This document shows positions 11,419-22,661 of a stretch of DNA of 64,000 bases, in pieces (position 1 is the stretch's first letter; each line of letters starts with the position of its first letter). The position numbers were made by a program, and so were the translations under genes. This DNA is from Nautilus pompilius. Taxonomy: Eukaryota > Mollusca > Cephalopoda > Nautilida > Nautilidae. The notes beneath the pieces were generated by a model, which was not told the DNA's origin, made no database searches, and saw nothing but the letters and a program-made list of their open reading frames with translations. The DNA lies in the NCBI GenBank assembly GCA_018389105.1, contig JACATO010000626.1, forward strand, positions 62,001 to 126,000. The letters run 5' to 3'.

Positions 11419-12331
11419 CATGGGGTCGACCCCTGAGCCGGTGTGGGTGCCGGTTGTTGTTGTGGGGGCCGGTGCCTCACTGCACACCTCGAGGTGGCGG
11501 CGGAGTGGGGCATCAAGGGACCGGGATCGGCCAGGCGTCTCATGTCGGGGAGGGGTGACTGGGAGCGACTCCTTAACTGTTCGCTTCCCCGCTTTCCTCC
11601 TCCCCGTCGCTTAGGACGACGGTGTCGCCCTCCGAGGAGTGGCGGCTGCGGGTTTCCTCCCGCGGCTCCTCCTTGGGTGATGGTGGTGTTGGTGGCGTAG
11701 CTGTCTTCTCCGCTGGCGGGTGCGGTGTTCGGTTTGGTTGTCGTCTTTGTGGGTGGCGCCTCGCCGCTCGCTGATGTCCCCACGGGGCAGCTGTGGCCCG
11801 TTACCCGACAGTGTCGACAGTACCGGTAGAACACCGAGAACGGATATGTGCGGCCATCTATTGTCTCACGGATCCGGCGCGGGATGGGCTCCCGTAGGAG
11901 CATCTTCCCGCTCCGTTAGCCGGACAGGAAAGGGAGGCCGGGGATGGTGTCGTACTTAAGGGGTGTGAGTGTCGTACTGTATATTTCCAATATCTCCTGT
12001 GGCACTTTGCAGCCGGTCGTGAGGGGTAAACCTCTGATCTTTACCCCCTCCTGGCACAGTTTACCCCTTTGACGGTCAGGCGGTGCAACGCGTGGGCCAC
12101 ATCGTCTGCGTAGTGCAGTTTGCTGGGCTCTATGAACATGGAGCTTTTGTTCTCGAAGTGGAGGTTCCAGGGGTTGCCAGGCTCCATCAACAGTTCCTCC
12201 AGGAACTGACCAAAGGGCTTAATTCCACTCTTGGCCCCTGGCCCTTTGGTTGTTACATTGGTCGTCGCTACGGCCGGCATGGCGGCCTGCGCGTAGCTGG
12301 TTCCTGCTGAGTTCGACGGTAGGGGCTCCAT
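11404..12331 (-). pseudogene. A1 ORF1, disrupted
   Basis: The ATG at 12331 starts MEPLPSNSAGTSYAQAAM, then IKPFGQFLEELLMEPG, ENKSSMFIEPS and YADDVAHALHR. At about 12080 a deletion removes the conserved VRAVIPSYGG segment and joins to LTVKGVNCARRG, followed by a stop. A second frame (11903-11404) carries LLREPIPRRIRET and a damaged knuckle, CRHCRVTGHSC, in which His-Cys spacing has shrunk from x4 to x1, so metal binding should be lost. The basic linker and ancestral ending MEANS-stop are still visible, with the stop in the loop of the terminal hairpin. Confidence 0.8.
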
Positions 12332-12552
12332 CGATTTTTGGGGGATTTCCCGAAAGACAGCTGGCGAAAGAGGGTCCTACCGGAGAAGAGTAGGGTGAGA
12401 AGGGATAGTTAGGTGGAGAAGGAAGGACGGATGGCTGCTAGGACAGCGGGATGGAGACGGATTTGAGGAAGAAAGAAACGGAGAATAAGAGAAGATCGAG
12501 AAAAGCGAAAATACGGGGGGACGGGTCGAAGAGCCTACTGGGTGTATTAGAG

Positions 12553-15205
12553 CACTGGTTCCCTAATTTAACAATTTTTCGGGGGTAATGGAGGGGTGAC
12601 AGAAAAAGAAGTTAATAATTCTGAAAATCAAGAAAACATTGCGGTACCTGGCGTCAGGATTAATGTTAACTTAGTATGTAATGTTGTAAAGTAAACCTAT
12701 TATAATTAAGTAATAAAGTTAAACCGAATAACAATAAACATCAAAAACTAATATACAGTATTAGAAAAGAAGAAATATGTATCTAAGTGTGGCAACCCAA
12801 AAGTATTTTGACAGGTATGCTTCAGGACACAGTAAGTCACTCAGTAACCCTGATGACTCATCGTCGAGTCCAGTATGCGTCACTCACCGTCTGAGGCGAC
12901 CTCTATAATCAGTTTCTCTGTGAGCATCAGCCGGTATGCATGTGTACTGCCCTGTGCATAGTTAATATTTACCCACTGTTACATTATTCCTATGCTGAAT
13001 GAGCTCTTCTAATCCTATCTAGAACGTCATGAAAAAATAAATAAGTTCTCAATGTTCACACTTTTTTATGCAGTTTTTTCTTCTTTTTCTGCAGATTAAA
13101 CAATAAAATGTCCAAAAAGCGCACTACACTGACGCCTTTCTTCGCCATGGCTTTGTGAATTTACCTTCTGGTGGAGAGGACCGGCCACAATGTGTGGACA
13201 AATGAAAGCCTCAAGCCATCAAAACTCTCAGCTCACCTCCAGAAGTGCCATCCAAGTCTTCAAAATGAGGATCAGCCTTATTTTCAGCGCCGGGCTGTAG
13301 CACTGAAGAATATCCAGTTCGGTTCATCTGGAATTCAAGCCCAAAAGCTTCAAGCTGCGGTCGAAGCATCCTACTTTGTTGCATATAAAGTTGCCGAACA
13401 AGAGAAATGCCACACCCTTGCAGAGAATCTGATTATGCCTTGTGGTAAGCAAGGTATGTGGGAGGATCAAGCGAAGAAACCGAGTGCCATATCTCTATCA
13501 AACAACACAATCCGTCGATGACATGGCATCAGATATCCTGTCCCAAGTTACAACAGAGATCAAAGAAAGCTCATATAGCAAATTCTCCTTGCAATTTGAT
13601 GAATCGTGTGACGTAGCCAGTTGTGCTGTTCTCCTTGGGTTCGTCCGTCACGTCCACCAGGACAAGATCCAAGAAATTTCCTATTATGCGAGGATCTGCT
13701 GACAACCACTAAGGGAGAAGATGTCTTCAATATCATCAACAGTTTCTTTACCAAGAATGGATTGGATTGGAACAGCGCTCAACAGGTAGGGAGAGAAAGT
13801 CTAAATTAGTATAAATACAATGAATTACATGGCATATAGTCATAGTTTTATTTATTGTACAAGTAGCTAATATTTTGTACAGTTTAATCCATTCTTTTTC
13901 TTTCTTCCATTCCTTTTTTGTTGTTTACTAATTCTTCCTTTTCGTTTATTCTTTTCTCGATTGTTTCCGTTTTCTTTCTGTGTCTCTCTCTCTCTCGCTT
14001 TCTTCTTCTGACCAACTGGCACAACCTATAATCATTTTTCTTTTTAATCCAGGTCTCCGTCGATGATGGGTGGTTATCGTGGATTACGGGGCCTCATACA
14101 AGTTGTGAATCCAGAAATTTCTGTAGATCATTGCATCATTCATCGGTACTCTCTTGGATCGAAAAGCCTGCCTGGTAATCTGAAGTTAATGTTTGAAGAT
14201 GTGTTGAAAATCGTCAACTTCATCAAGTCCAGGGATGTGAATTCGCGCATATTCAAGGAGCTGTGCAAAGAAATGGGAGAGCAGCATCAAGTTCTGCTCT
14301 ACCACACCGATGTTCGCTGGTTGTCACGAGGCAAGGTTATACATCGTGTCATTGAGCTCCGAAAGGCTATTCAAGAATTCCTGGAACAAAAAGGATCTCC
14401 TTTTGCTACCAAGTTCACTGATAAGGAGTGGCTTGCTCGACTTTGTTACTTGGCTGACATATTTGCGGAGCTGAACAGTGGTAATCTGCAACTCCAGGGC
14501 CGAAACACGACTGTCATTGATGCCCATCACACTGTGGCTGCATTTCTGGGGAAACTGAGACTCTGGATTCGGCGCTTGGAGAAAGGAGTGATCGCCCAGT
14601 TCCCCACCCTAGACCAGTTTGTTGAGGAAAATAGTCAGGATACTGGATCACTTCGACAGACCATCAACAAAGAGATGAGCGACCATTTGAAGGGGCTTGA
14701 AACAAGCATGCATCACTGCTTTCCAGAGGGTGACCAAGAAACAGCCAGTCTTCAGTGGATCATTCATCCCTTCTCTGTACCTGATGAGGCCATTCATGAT
14801 AATGATTTCCCTGCAAAGGAGGAGTGGATCACAATGCGAGCCAATGAAGCCTTGAAAATCGAATTCCAAAACCAAAATGCAGATTCCTTTTGGATTTCAC
14901 GACTAGCTGACTCGCCAACTCTGTCCAAGAGAGCCTTGAAGTTGTTGGTATCATTCTCAACAACGTATCTCTGCGAGAAGGGGTTCTCAACTGTGCTGGG
15001 CTTGAATGTTGCGAACGATGCCAGGCTGGCACTTTCAACCACGAAACCAAGAATTCCTCAACTAGCTTCAAGCATGCAACTCCATCCATCCCACTGATGT
15101 TCTCGACATCTTTGTGCATCTCTAATGACTATTGCCAATGTCATATATATCAATGTTGACATTTTGTGAAAGGGGTAACAAGCTGAAAAAGTTTGGGAAC
15201 CATTG
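12553..15205 (+). mobile_element. Old hAT DNA transposon inserted in LINE copy A1
   Basis: The left end at 12553 reads CACTGGTTCCCTAA. The right end, reversed, reads CAATGGTTCCCAAA. These are imperfect terminal inverted repeats of hAT type. Flanks GTATTAGAG (12544-12552) and GTATAGAG (15206-15213) look like an 8-bp target duplication with one indel. LINE A1 5' UTR sequence continues on both sides. It carries a broken transposase on the plus strand. Confidence 0.8.
13108..15097 (+). pseudogene. hAT transposase (ZBED5/SCAND3-like), disrupted
   Basis: A likely start at 13108 (MSKKRTTL) stops within 16 codons. The BED-type finger is damaged by a frameshift; only the second half, SLKPSKLSAHLQKCHP, is in frame. 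Conserved phrases follow: VEASYFVAYKVAEQEK, LQFDESCDVASCAVL (first catalytic Asp, about 13600), CIIHRYSL, IVNFIKSRDVNSRIFKELC, LLYHTDVRWLSRGK and the C-terminal dimerisation box TTYLCEKGFSTVLGLN with the third acidic residue. The second catalytic segment (usually TDGA) is lost near 14060 by a short deletion. Between 13785 and 14052 a 268-bp non-coding gap begins GTAGGG and ends TTTTTAATCCAG, which could be an intron or an insertion. The final 344-codon frame (14063-15097) is open. Confidence 0.85.
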
Positions 15206-15847
15206 GTATAGAGAAAGGGATATCGAGGAAGTTGGCGCAGAGACAGGGCTGGACGGATGGTACGAACAAAGGGAGGCGGGCTGCTGAAAGGAAAAACCTA
15301 GTAGGTGTTTTTATTGATATGTAACGCGGCCTACTAGGTGGCAACAGACGGAGAACAAGGTACAAGGTGAGAAGACGGACGCGGCCCTAGAATTTACCAC
15401 GTGCGTGTGGACGAAGCTGAGCCAAGATGGCCGACCTAGAACGGGGAGGGGAATCTGAAAGTGAACAAAGGAAAACTGACTACAACGGGGCTCTGGGGTG
15501 AAATCCACCTGAAAACAGGGGATTTCGAACTGCCCTAAAAGGGCTTACTACTGAATATTCAGCGGGTGGCGTCTGATGTAAACAAAGGCACTAAAAGTTG
15601 AATTTTAAGGAAACTATTCTACGCTAAGAGTTTCCACCCGGGGCTAATCCTGGAAAAAGAAATGGCTAATCTAACTAATGATGTGATTTCCTCGAAGGGA
15701 TTTAACTTACAAATTATCGAAAAAACTAAAAATAGAACAAAAACGCCCACTTACCTTTCGTTGAGAAAAGGGTTCCAAAGTCAAACTTACCGGGCTAGAT
15801 GGCTCTTCAAGTCGGTCGATCTCGTCTAGTGAAAGCAAAATCTGATG
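15206..15847 (-). other. 5' UTR of LINE copy A1 (upstream part)
   Basis: This matches the F 5' UTR, for example the conserved run around CACGTG near 15398 and the stretch naming the start (AGACGAGATCG). It has a splice-donor-like GGTAAGT whose GT is at 15790-15789 on minus, 57 nt from the element start. A perfect 10-bp inverted repeat (15296-15305 with 15330-15339) encloses an AATAAA; F has the equivalent structure with a different stem. No conventional promoter motif is recognisable. Confidence 0.6.
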
Positions 15848-18800
15848 TTTTTTGTGTGGTGTGCCTACCTTTATTAAGACTAGAAAGTTCTGTGAGGTGT
15901 AGCCAGATCGGTTCCACGACCGGCCGTCTTAGCTGTTTACGAGTGAGACTTATGTACGCCTGTGAAAGTGGGTGTTTTAGCCTAAGTGAGAGTAGCCGGC
16001 TACCCAACCCCGCCCAGAGGTAGGATGTACCCAGGTGCTTGCTCTCGAAGTGGAGTTTTCTCTCCGTTCATCGCTAAGCTGTAAAGATTAGTTAACATCC
16101 TTCTACCGCCAACGTAGAAATCCGTAGTAGGTCGAGTTTGACCTCTGCCCCCTTGCAGTTTTCCTTACATTTTATGAATGGTCGCTAGTCGGCCTATTGT
16201 TCGAGTTAAGTGGTCATTCTCGTCCGGCGTCTGCTTCTTTCTTCTCTCGTTCCTGAAACAAAGGTGGGTTTTCCACCGGGGAGCTCCTCCTAAGGTCGGA
16301 GTTTGTGTTGATGCACGTTCTCAGACGTGGCTAATTAGTCGCTTGCCATCAAGCCGGCCTAACGCCTGGTTTATGAGCCAGGTGTTCGAAAACAGTTCTC
16401 GGTCCAACTCACTGGAAGAACCGGCCGTGTATTTTCTACGTAGCGACGGTAGACGGTTTGGGTTGGAGTGAGTTTTCCGCCCTCTAAAGTCCCCCGACTA
16501 CTCCAAGCTCACTGCTGGGCAGTGAAGATCAGGAAGTTCGAAAGACGGTCCTTTTTACTGTGGGGGGTTGAATCCAAAGGTGCGGCGGTAAGTTGAACCA
16601 GAACCTCGACCAGGTCCCACAGCGGCTCCTGCTGCGGGCAGCTGAAGATGCTGTGGAGGACCGTATCGTCTTGGCCTTCGCAAATGAGGCATTTGGGGGA
16701 GTCTATCAATTTCCACTGATGCTTCATTTCCCTCGAAGGGAGACGAGGTGGATAATCTTCCAGTGGTTGTCCGAGGTGTAGTTGTCTAAGCGACAACCTT
16801 TTGATCGGTCCCATAGCGCTTTCCACCTCCCCCTGTAATCTGGTTCCGTCACCGGGGCCGACGTCAGGTGGAGCTATAAGTCACGTTGCGATAGTTTGCT
16901 TATTGGTTTATAAGTTTGGTCTAGTTTAGCTTGATTCCCTATAAGGGTTATTTGGCTCTTACTCCAACTCTCTCTATGCTGAATTTGTGGTATCTACTTA
17001 GGTTATTGTTGATTTTTTGGTGGATTCTAGGCTTTCCGCGTAGGGTAACTATTCCGTATCTACCTGTTGGGAGTATAGTGTTTGGTACATCTATCGTATC
17101 ACCTATGATATCAAGTATGGATTTTATTCTCTGTGCGCGTATTTTGCTCTGTTTGCCACGTTTAATCCTCCGCAATTCCGGGGAAGGCGAATTACCTGTT
17201 TACTGACGAGGTGTTTGCGCCCTTGCCACAAGAACTTGTCCAGTTCAGCGTCAATGGTGGTACGCGCCCACTCCGGCATGTCTATGACTTTGCTCCTATA
17301 CCATATAGGGGCGGTGAGTATACAATTAATCACTGTTTCCTTACCTACAAAGCTAAGGTTATGGGCTCGCCAGCCCTTTATCTGACTTTTTATCTTTTCA
17401 ACTAGCTCGTGCCAGTTGTCCCTGTCTACGTTTGTCTCTGCTAAGGGGGCACACGATACCCAGAATTTTTATTGTCCCTAGCCCAGCTAATTCCAAAACT
17501 GTCGGGATTGTGGGGGGTTTTCCGAAGAGAACCGAGCCACGCCCCTTTGGTTTTGGTTTTGTTTATTCTGGCACCAGATGCCCGCTCGTAAAGGCGAAGT
17601 TTGTCGAACGCCGCCTCCAAACTCCGCTCGTCACGGACTGAGATCGTGGTTCGTCGGCGTACTGAATTATTTTAGCCTCTATTTTATCTGTTATTTCTAT
17701 CCCTCGTATTTTCTCCTCAGCGCGTATCGAACAGGCCGTCGTCTCTGCAGCGAGCACATACAGCAGCGCGCTGAGAGGGCATCCTTGCCGTATTCCGCGA
17801 GAGCATTTAAAGTACGCCGAGATGAAACCGTTCTGCGTAATTCTTGTCTGGATATCCGTGTACGCTAACTTTATCCAGCTAACGAAGTTATCCCTGAAAC
17901 CTAGTTCTTTAAGTGTTCGTAAGAGAAAACTCCACTCTATCCTATTGAATGCTTTCATCTGATCGACGGCCAGCATGATGGCTGGGGAGTTTTCCGTGTC
18001 TACTTTATGTAGGATTTCTCTGATCAGCTGGAGGGAGTCGGCCACTCTCCTCCCTCTGACTGAACAGGTCTGCTCCCCACCCGTGACTTTATACATAGCT
18101 TTGGCCAGCCTTTCGCTTAACACCTTAGCTATGATTTTATAGTCATAATTTAGTAAACTGATGGGCCTCCAGTTCGTCAGGCTGTCCCGGTCTCCTCCCT
18201 TGAACAACAGGGTCACCGTGGCACAGCGCTGGCTGGCTGAGAGAACGCCATCATCGAACGCACTGTTCGCTACGACTGCCAAGTCCTTAGCTAACAGGTA
18301 TCCGAACCTTTTATAGAACTCCGGCGGAAGGGGTGACTTCTCGTTGTTTAGAGCCGCGATGGCTCGTTTTATTTCTAGTTCCGTTATGGCTCCGTCGCAG
18401 AGCTCGGCCTCTAAGGGATCTAGTTTATGTTCTAACGTTTCGAAAAGTTCCTCCTGAGCTGACGGACAAGTTTCCTCACTAGTATACAGTTGTTTAAAAA
18501 ACCGAGTCTCTTCCCTAAGGATGTCCTCTATGTCGGTGACGTAGCGACCGTCGTTAGTTTTTAGACTAGTCATCTGTTTACTCTGAGCTCTAGCCTTCTC
18601 TAAGCCGCAGAAGGCTTTGCTGCACCTTTCTTCGCTAATAGCCTGCGCTTTGGCTCTTATTCTAGCGCCTTCTGCTTTGCTACTAGTTAGGTTGGTTAAC
18701 TCTTTTTTAATGGCTTGGATCTTATCTACGTTAGGGGATCCTATAGCCGCTTGGTTTAGTTCTATTTTAAGGGCGTCCTTAAGGTGCCTCTCTCTATATT

Positions 18801-19410
18801 GTCTATACGCCGATCGAATCTGGCAGTATTCTATACTGAGTTCCCTCAGTTTTACTTTCCCTATGTCCCACCATTCGGTCACACTAGGGAAGCTATTTAT
18901 GTGCGTTCTCCAGTCTTCCCAGAAGAGCTGTACACTTTCTACGTATTCTGACTCGGTCAGAACAGAGGTTGAGTTTTCCAGGTACCGGGTCCTCTGGCCG
19001 CCTGCCTGACTATAAAGCTAGCCGTTACCTGCGAATGATCGGTCCACGAGACTACGTCGTGCGTAATCTGCGTGAGCACCGGTGCTAGGTTAGCGCTAAC
19101 GTACACTCGATCTAGTCTAGTAGCTACGCTATATCTATGGCTATAATGAGTGTACTCCTTTAAGTCTGGGTGTTTAGTTCTAAACGCATCCACTAGCCCG
19201 AACTGTTGACACAAGGTCTCCAGCTGCGGGATCCCGGCGAGGTGCGTGCCCTATGGTTAACGGCCGGTCCCTGCCTATCTAACTCATGGTCTGGGACGCA
19301 ATTAAAGTCCCCCAACACATAAATCTCACTTGCAGGGTAGGCCATAAGTTCCCTCTCTAACATATCTTTGAGGCTCAGCATGAAGGCTACCCGCTCCCGA
19401 GCAACATTTT
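15848..19410 (-). mobile_element. LINE copy B, 5'-truncated inside the endonuclease
   Basis: On minus it starts abruptly near 19410 at NVARERVAF of the endonuclease. It runs through ORF2 to a stop at 16321, has a short 3' UTR, and ends in the conserved tail block (about 16075 to 15848) with a six-base A-tract. Its truncated 5' end abuts the truncated 5' end of copy C on the other strand, forming the point where array polarity switches. Confidence 0.8.
16321..19410 (-). pseudogene. B ORF2: partial endonuclease, RT and C-terminal domain, frameshifted
   Basis: Present on minus: ASEIYVLGDFNCVPDHELDRQG (endonuclease core, 19320), TRLDRVYVS and SWTDHSQV (SDH-type end of the domain with Ser to Thr), and a linker. 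One open frame of 439 codons (18882-17563) holds RT motifs RPISLLNYDYKIIAKVL, MLAVDQMKAFNRIEW and GIRQGCPLSALLYVLAAE. At the YADD box a 2-nt deletion shifts the frame directly after the first Asp (QYADE), destroying the second catalytic Asp. Later pieces in other frames include WARTTIDAELDKFLWQGRKH (17240) and the C-terminal knuckle CLICEGQDDTVLHSIFSC (16700). The natural end (NTWLINQALGRLD) stops at 16321. Confidence 0.85.
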
Positions 19411-19670
19411 CTTTTTCACCCCCAGTTTTTCTCTTCTCTCCTCCTTCCTCTCACGAAGGAGTTTGGGTAGGACACTCGTTAGGTCTCTTGTCACCCCTTT
19501 CTCGATTCTTTTCCTTTTCTCCGTTTCTTCCTTCGCTCAATCCGCCTCCATCCCGCTATCCTAGCAGCCATCCGTCCTTCATTCTGCTCTTGGTCACTCG
19601 CTCCAGACCCGCTCTCCTCCAGTAGGCCACCATTTCTCTCGGGACGCCCTCGGAAATACCGATAACAGCG

Positions 19671-20220
19671 ATGGAACCCCGGCCATCAACATCGACTACG
19701 ACCAACTACGCAAAAGCCGCCATGCCAGCCGCGGCCGGTCCGAGTGAGCATCCTGAAGGGCCTGGGGCCACGAACGGAATTAAACCCTTCGGAGAGTTCC
19801 TAGAAGAGCTTGCCATGGACCCGGGTCATCCTAAAAACCTGACTTTTGAGAATAAGAGCTCCCTATTCATCGAGCCCAGCCGACTGCGATATGCAGATGA
19901 CGTCGCCCACGCGCCGGGCTCAGCAACCGGGTACCCAGCTATGGCGGCGCCACAGATCGTTTGCGTGAACGCGGAGATGTTAAGCACGCGGTGCTTAGCA
20001 GTCAAAGAAGAGAGCTGCGCCATGAGGGGGACCAGCTAACCACAGGCTGCACCGTACCTCAACAGCTCCTGGAGAAATACGGGACGGTACTAGTCCCGTT
20101 CAAATACGACACAATCCCCGGCCTCCCTTTCCTGTCCGCCCAGCGGAGCGGGAAAATGCTCCTGCGGGAACCGATCGCGCGCCGGATAAGGGAGACGGTT
20201 GACGGACGGACCTACTCGTA
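19671..20220 (+). pseudogene. C ORF1, disrupted and truncated
   Basis: ATG at 19671 gives MEPRPSTSTTTNYAKAAM, then GIKPFGEFLEELAMDPG, ENKSSLFIEPSRLRYADDVAHA. A deletion near 19915 removes the ALHRAGLSGKVRAVIPSYGG region and shifts frame. A second frame holds VPQQLLEKYGTVLVPFKYD and MLLREPIARRIRETVDGRTYS. There the sequence passes into ORF2 C-terminal DNA, so the CCHC knuckle and basic linker are gone. Confidence 0.8.
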
Positions 20221-20674
20221 AACTAGTTAACTCGCCGAAATGCCTCCACTGTGAGGAGGAGGAGGACGATACGGTACTACGCTGTATGTCCTGGTGTCCG
20301 AGACAGACAGAGCTGTCTGTGGTGCCCGGTCCGGGACCTGATCTTCACCATCAGCAGCCACCGGGACAAACTCACTTTGTTCTGGCGTATCTTCGGCTTT
20401 AATCACCGGACTAAAAAGGACCGTCTTTGGAACTTCCTGGTCTTCACCGCCCAGCGGATCATTATCTGTGGTAGCCAGACGGCTTCAGAGGGCGGCCAAC
20501 CCACCTCAACCAAAATCACGTAGCGCATCGACTACGACAAGAGTGCGCAGTCACGAGCTCCAGCACAAACGGCCGACTGATGCACGCGGCCACGTGGCTG
20601 ATAAACGACGCCGCCTGCAGATTAACCCGCTCCTCACCGACCGACTAACGAACATTGTAGACCTCCCTCCCTGA
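20221..20674 (+). pseudogene. C ORF2 C-terminal remnant
   Basis: It begins LVNSPKCLHCEEEEDDTVLRC, the C-terminal zinc-knuckle segment, with one extra Glu compared with F and a shifted Cys pattern (MSWC instead of MFSC). Frameshifts follow near 20310 and 20520. It reaches the same ending as F, DLPP-stop, at 20674. There are no endonuclease or RT parts. Confidence 0.8.
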
Positions 20675-21424
20675 GCCGTCCACCGATCACCCCCCCCCCA
20701 GGTGACGCCTCGCCGCCCCTCGGTGGAAACACCACCACATAACATCTACGCCGCACCCGCTGACCTCAGAGACAGAGCGGCGACAAGGCGGCAGCCGTAG
20801 TACTACGGCCATTCATAACTCGCCGTCCGCCTGTCACTCAACCACAGGACAAAGGAACCGGCGGTCAAAGGTCGGCGCTCCTCGTCCTGCCAACACAGTG
20901 ACTGACGGCTAATAATAGCCACGACGCCTAAGTGCGTTACTCCATAATGGAGCCCGACGATAACTTAAAAAGCCACACTTTATTTATAACTCGGTCCCCC
21001 CCACCTACAACCATTAGCCGGTGGACTAACCGTATTCTCTCTCCGTTGCTGTTCAGTGACGACGCCAGCGCCATTATTATTATTATTAATTAATATACAT
21101 AACACCAACGAACAGAACGGGACTGAGGAACGGGGCCCCTGCCGGGGCGATGGGTCACCAACGCTCCGACAGGAGCTACTTCCCTATAATTTTCTCCCCG
21201 GGGAGCCAGTCTCCCCAACGTGGGACTCGCTGACACTACAGCACAACAACAACACCGACGACAGGTGCCCTGCGCAGTAGACGGAGGGAGAAACGTCTCC
21301 ATCCACTGCTGCCTTCATCAACACCCATCAATTAGAATACAATCAGAACCCCCCTAACCCCGCCTCCGGTTGGACAACCAAAAAATAAATTGCGGCCTTT
21401 TCACCTCCACCCCCCCCCAAAAAA
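20675..21424 (+). other. 3' UTR of LINE copy C
   Basis: Colinear with the F 3' UTR. It contains a 6-bp stem/5-nt loop hairpin (GGGGAG 21200-21205, CTCCCC 21211-21216) followed by AACGTGGGA. It also has the second hairpin GGAGA/TCTCC (21287-21300). The GGTTGGAC...AATAAA block lies at 21369-21390. Confidence 0.75.
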
Positions 21425-21579
21425 GATCTTTGAATTTTGTTCAGAGTTGTCTGTCTGGCGATTTTGGGTGACCTTCCATTGGGACAGTAGCCCAAGACCT
21501 TGCTTCTCGGTGAGTGTGTTCTTTGTTTTTTCTCCTTTTCACTAACTTTGTGCTTTTCTTGTTTTCAATTTGTTTAACC

Positions 21580-22583
21580 ATGGATTTGCCGCCCGGCCGC
21601 CGCCAGCTACACCTGTCGTGACGCCGACGGATCTTCCAGATCAACCAACCTTCAGGACCTTCCTACTAGGACTGGAGGAGGACCAAGAGCAGAAGAGACC
21701 CATCTCTTTTGCCAGAAACTGCTCCTTGTTCCTTTATGGGGACGGGATCCTAAATAACGTGAAGGTGGGCCAAGCCCTTTATGACGCCGGTCTTGGGGCC
21801 AGGGTTCGGGCAGTGCTGTCCGGGTTCGGCGGGGCTGCAGAAATACTCTGCAGTTCCCCGCAGGACGCGGAGTATTTGTCTACCCGCAACCTGGTTGTGA
21901 AGGGGGTCGGTTACCCCCTTCGGGGCTCCAGCCCAGTGGCTTGGGTGAAAGTCAGGGGCCTTCCTCTAGCCACCCCTAATTTAATCCCAGAGACCGTTCT
22001 TACCAGATATGGTAAGATCCTCCGGCCTCTAAAATATGACTGTCATCCCGGCCTGCCTTTCCTCTCAGGTCAGAGGAGCCTCAAGATGTTGTTGCATGAA
22101 CCAATCCCCAACCGAATACGGGAGGAGATTGATGGACACTTCTACTCCTTCCAAGTGGTATATAGGGACCAACCGCGTGCCCCGCCCTTTTGCACTCGTT
22201 GCAAGGAGGCGGGCCACACGGTGGCCACCTGCTCCGACGCCACTACCGTCATCTCTGCACCGGAACCGACACCTGTTACTACACCAGAGGTAGCCTGCCC
22301 GACGGAACCTGTCATTCCTGCCGTAGAGTCTGCTCCGGCTGAGGAAGTCACCACCCGCTCGTGCTCGGTTCCTCCCCCTCCGTCGCCGCGGAAGGTGAGG
22401 CCCCGTGTCTCCCGGGCTGCCAAGAGGACGGTGAGAGATTCTACACCCGTCTCACCTCCAAAACCCAAGGAGCGACGCCGGTCGAAGTCTCTGGAAGCTC
22501 CGTTCCAGCAGCTTGTCGAGGCTATCGCCCAATATCCCCCCGTGGATCCGGGGGTTGAGGGCATGGGAGAGCCGCCCGAATAA
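21580..22583 (+). pseudogene. D ORF1: RNA-binding protein with CCHC knuckle (start frame broken)
   Basis: The main frame runs 21570-22583 (337 codons). It has no in-frame ATG near its start: the ATG at 21580 is in another frame and meets a stop after 13 codons, so a small indel near the N-terminus is likely. Conserved order: FRTFLLGLEEDQ (about residue 27), FARNCSLFLYGDG, VRAVLSGFGGAAEILC, AWVKVRGLPL, YGKILRPLKYD, SGQRSLKMLLHEPIPNRIRE (an RRM-like region). A CCHC knuckle CTRCKEAGHTVATC follows, then a Pro/Ser/Arg-rich basic tail. The frame ends GMGEPPE-stop at 22583, the ancestral ORF1 end, with the stop inside the loop of the terminal hairpin. LINE ORF1 proteins package element RNA. Confidence 0.8.
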
Positions 22584-22594
22584 GGTAGCTCTCC
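22566..22594 (+). other. ORF1 stop-codon hairpin, copy D
   Basis: Stem GGAGAGC (22566-22572)/GCTCTCC (22588-22594), loop containing the ORF1 TAA (22581-22583). Confidence 0.8.
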
Positions 22595-22661
22595 TTTCTG
22601 ATTGACCTTTCGGCTAACGACCCATTAAACGTCCACGGACTGCGAGCTAGGTTTAGCGATT

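Larger units (their letters stand above)
10889..15847 (-). mobile_element. LINE copy A1, internally deleted and split by a hAT element
   Basis: On minus it begins at 15847 after the A-tract of copy B (T-run 15848-15853 on plus). It runs through its 5' UTR, is interrupted by hAT DNA at 15205-12553, then continues with 5' UTR, ORF1 and the first 70 or so ORF2 codons. Near 11105 it jumps directly to the LINE 3' tail block (11092 to 10889) and ends in an A8 tract. Both ends are kept while about 3.5 kb of ORF2 and 3' UTR is lost, so this is internal deletion, not 5' truncation. Subfamily wording matches F. Confidence 0.75.
19411..21424 (+). mobile_element. LINE copy C, internally deleted derivative (F subfamily)
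   Basis: A 5' UTR remnant (19411-19670) includes pieces of the tail-block motif near 19460. It is followed by ORF1, a direct jump near 20220 from ORF1 to the ORF2 C-terminus, and a full 3' UTR. About 3.7 kb is missing relative to F. The last 200 bp of the usual tail is also absent: the C-rich run at 21407-21418 leads directly into a short A-tract (21419-21424), after which GATC starts copy D. Confidence 0.8.
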
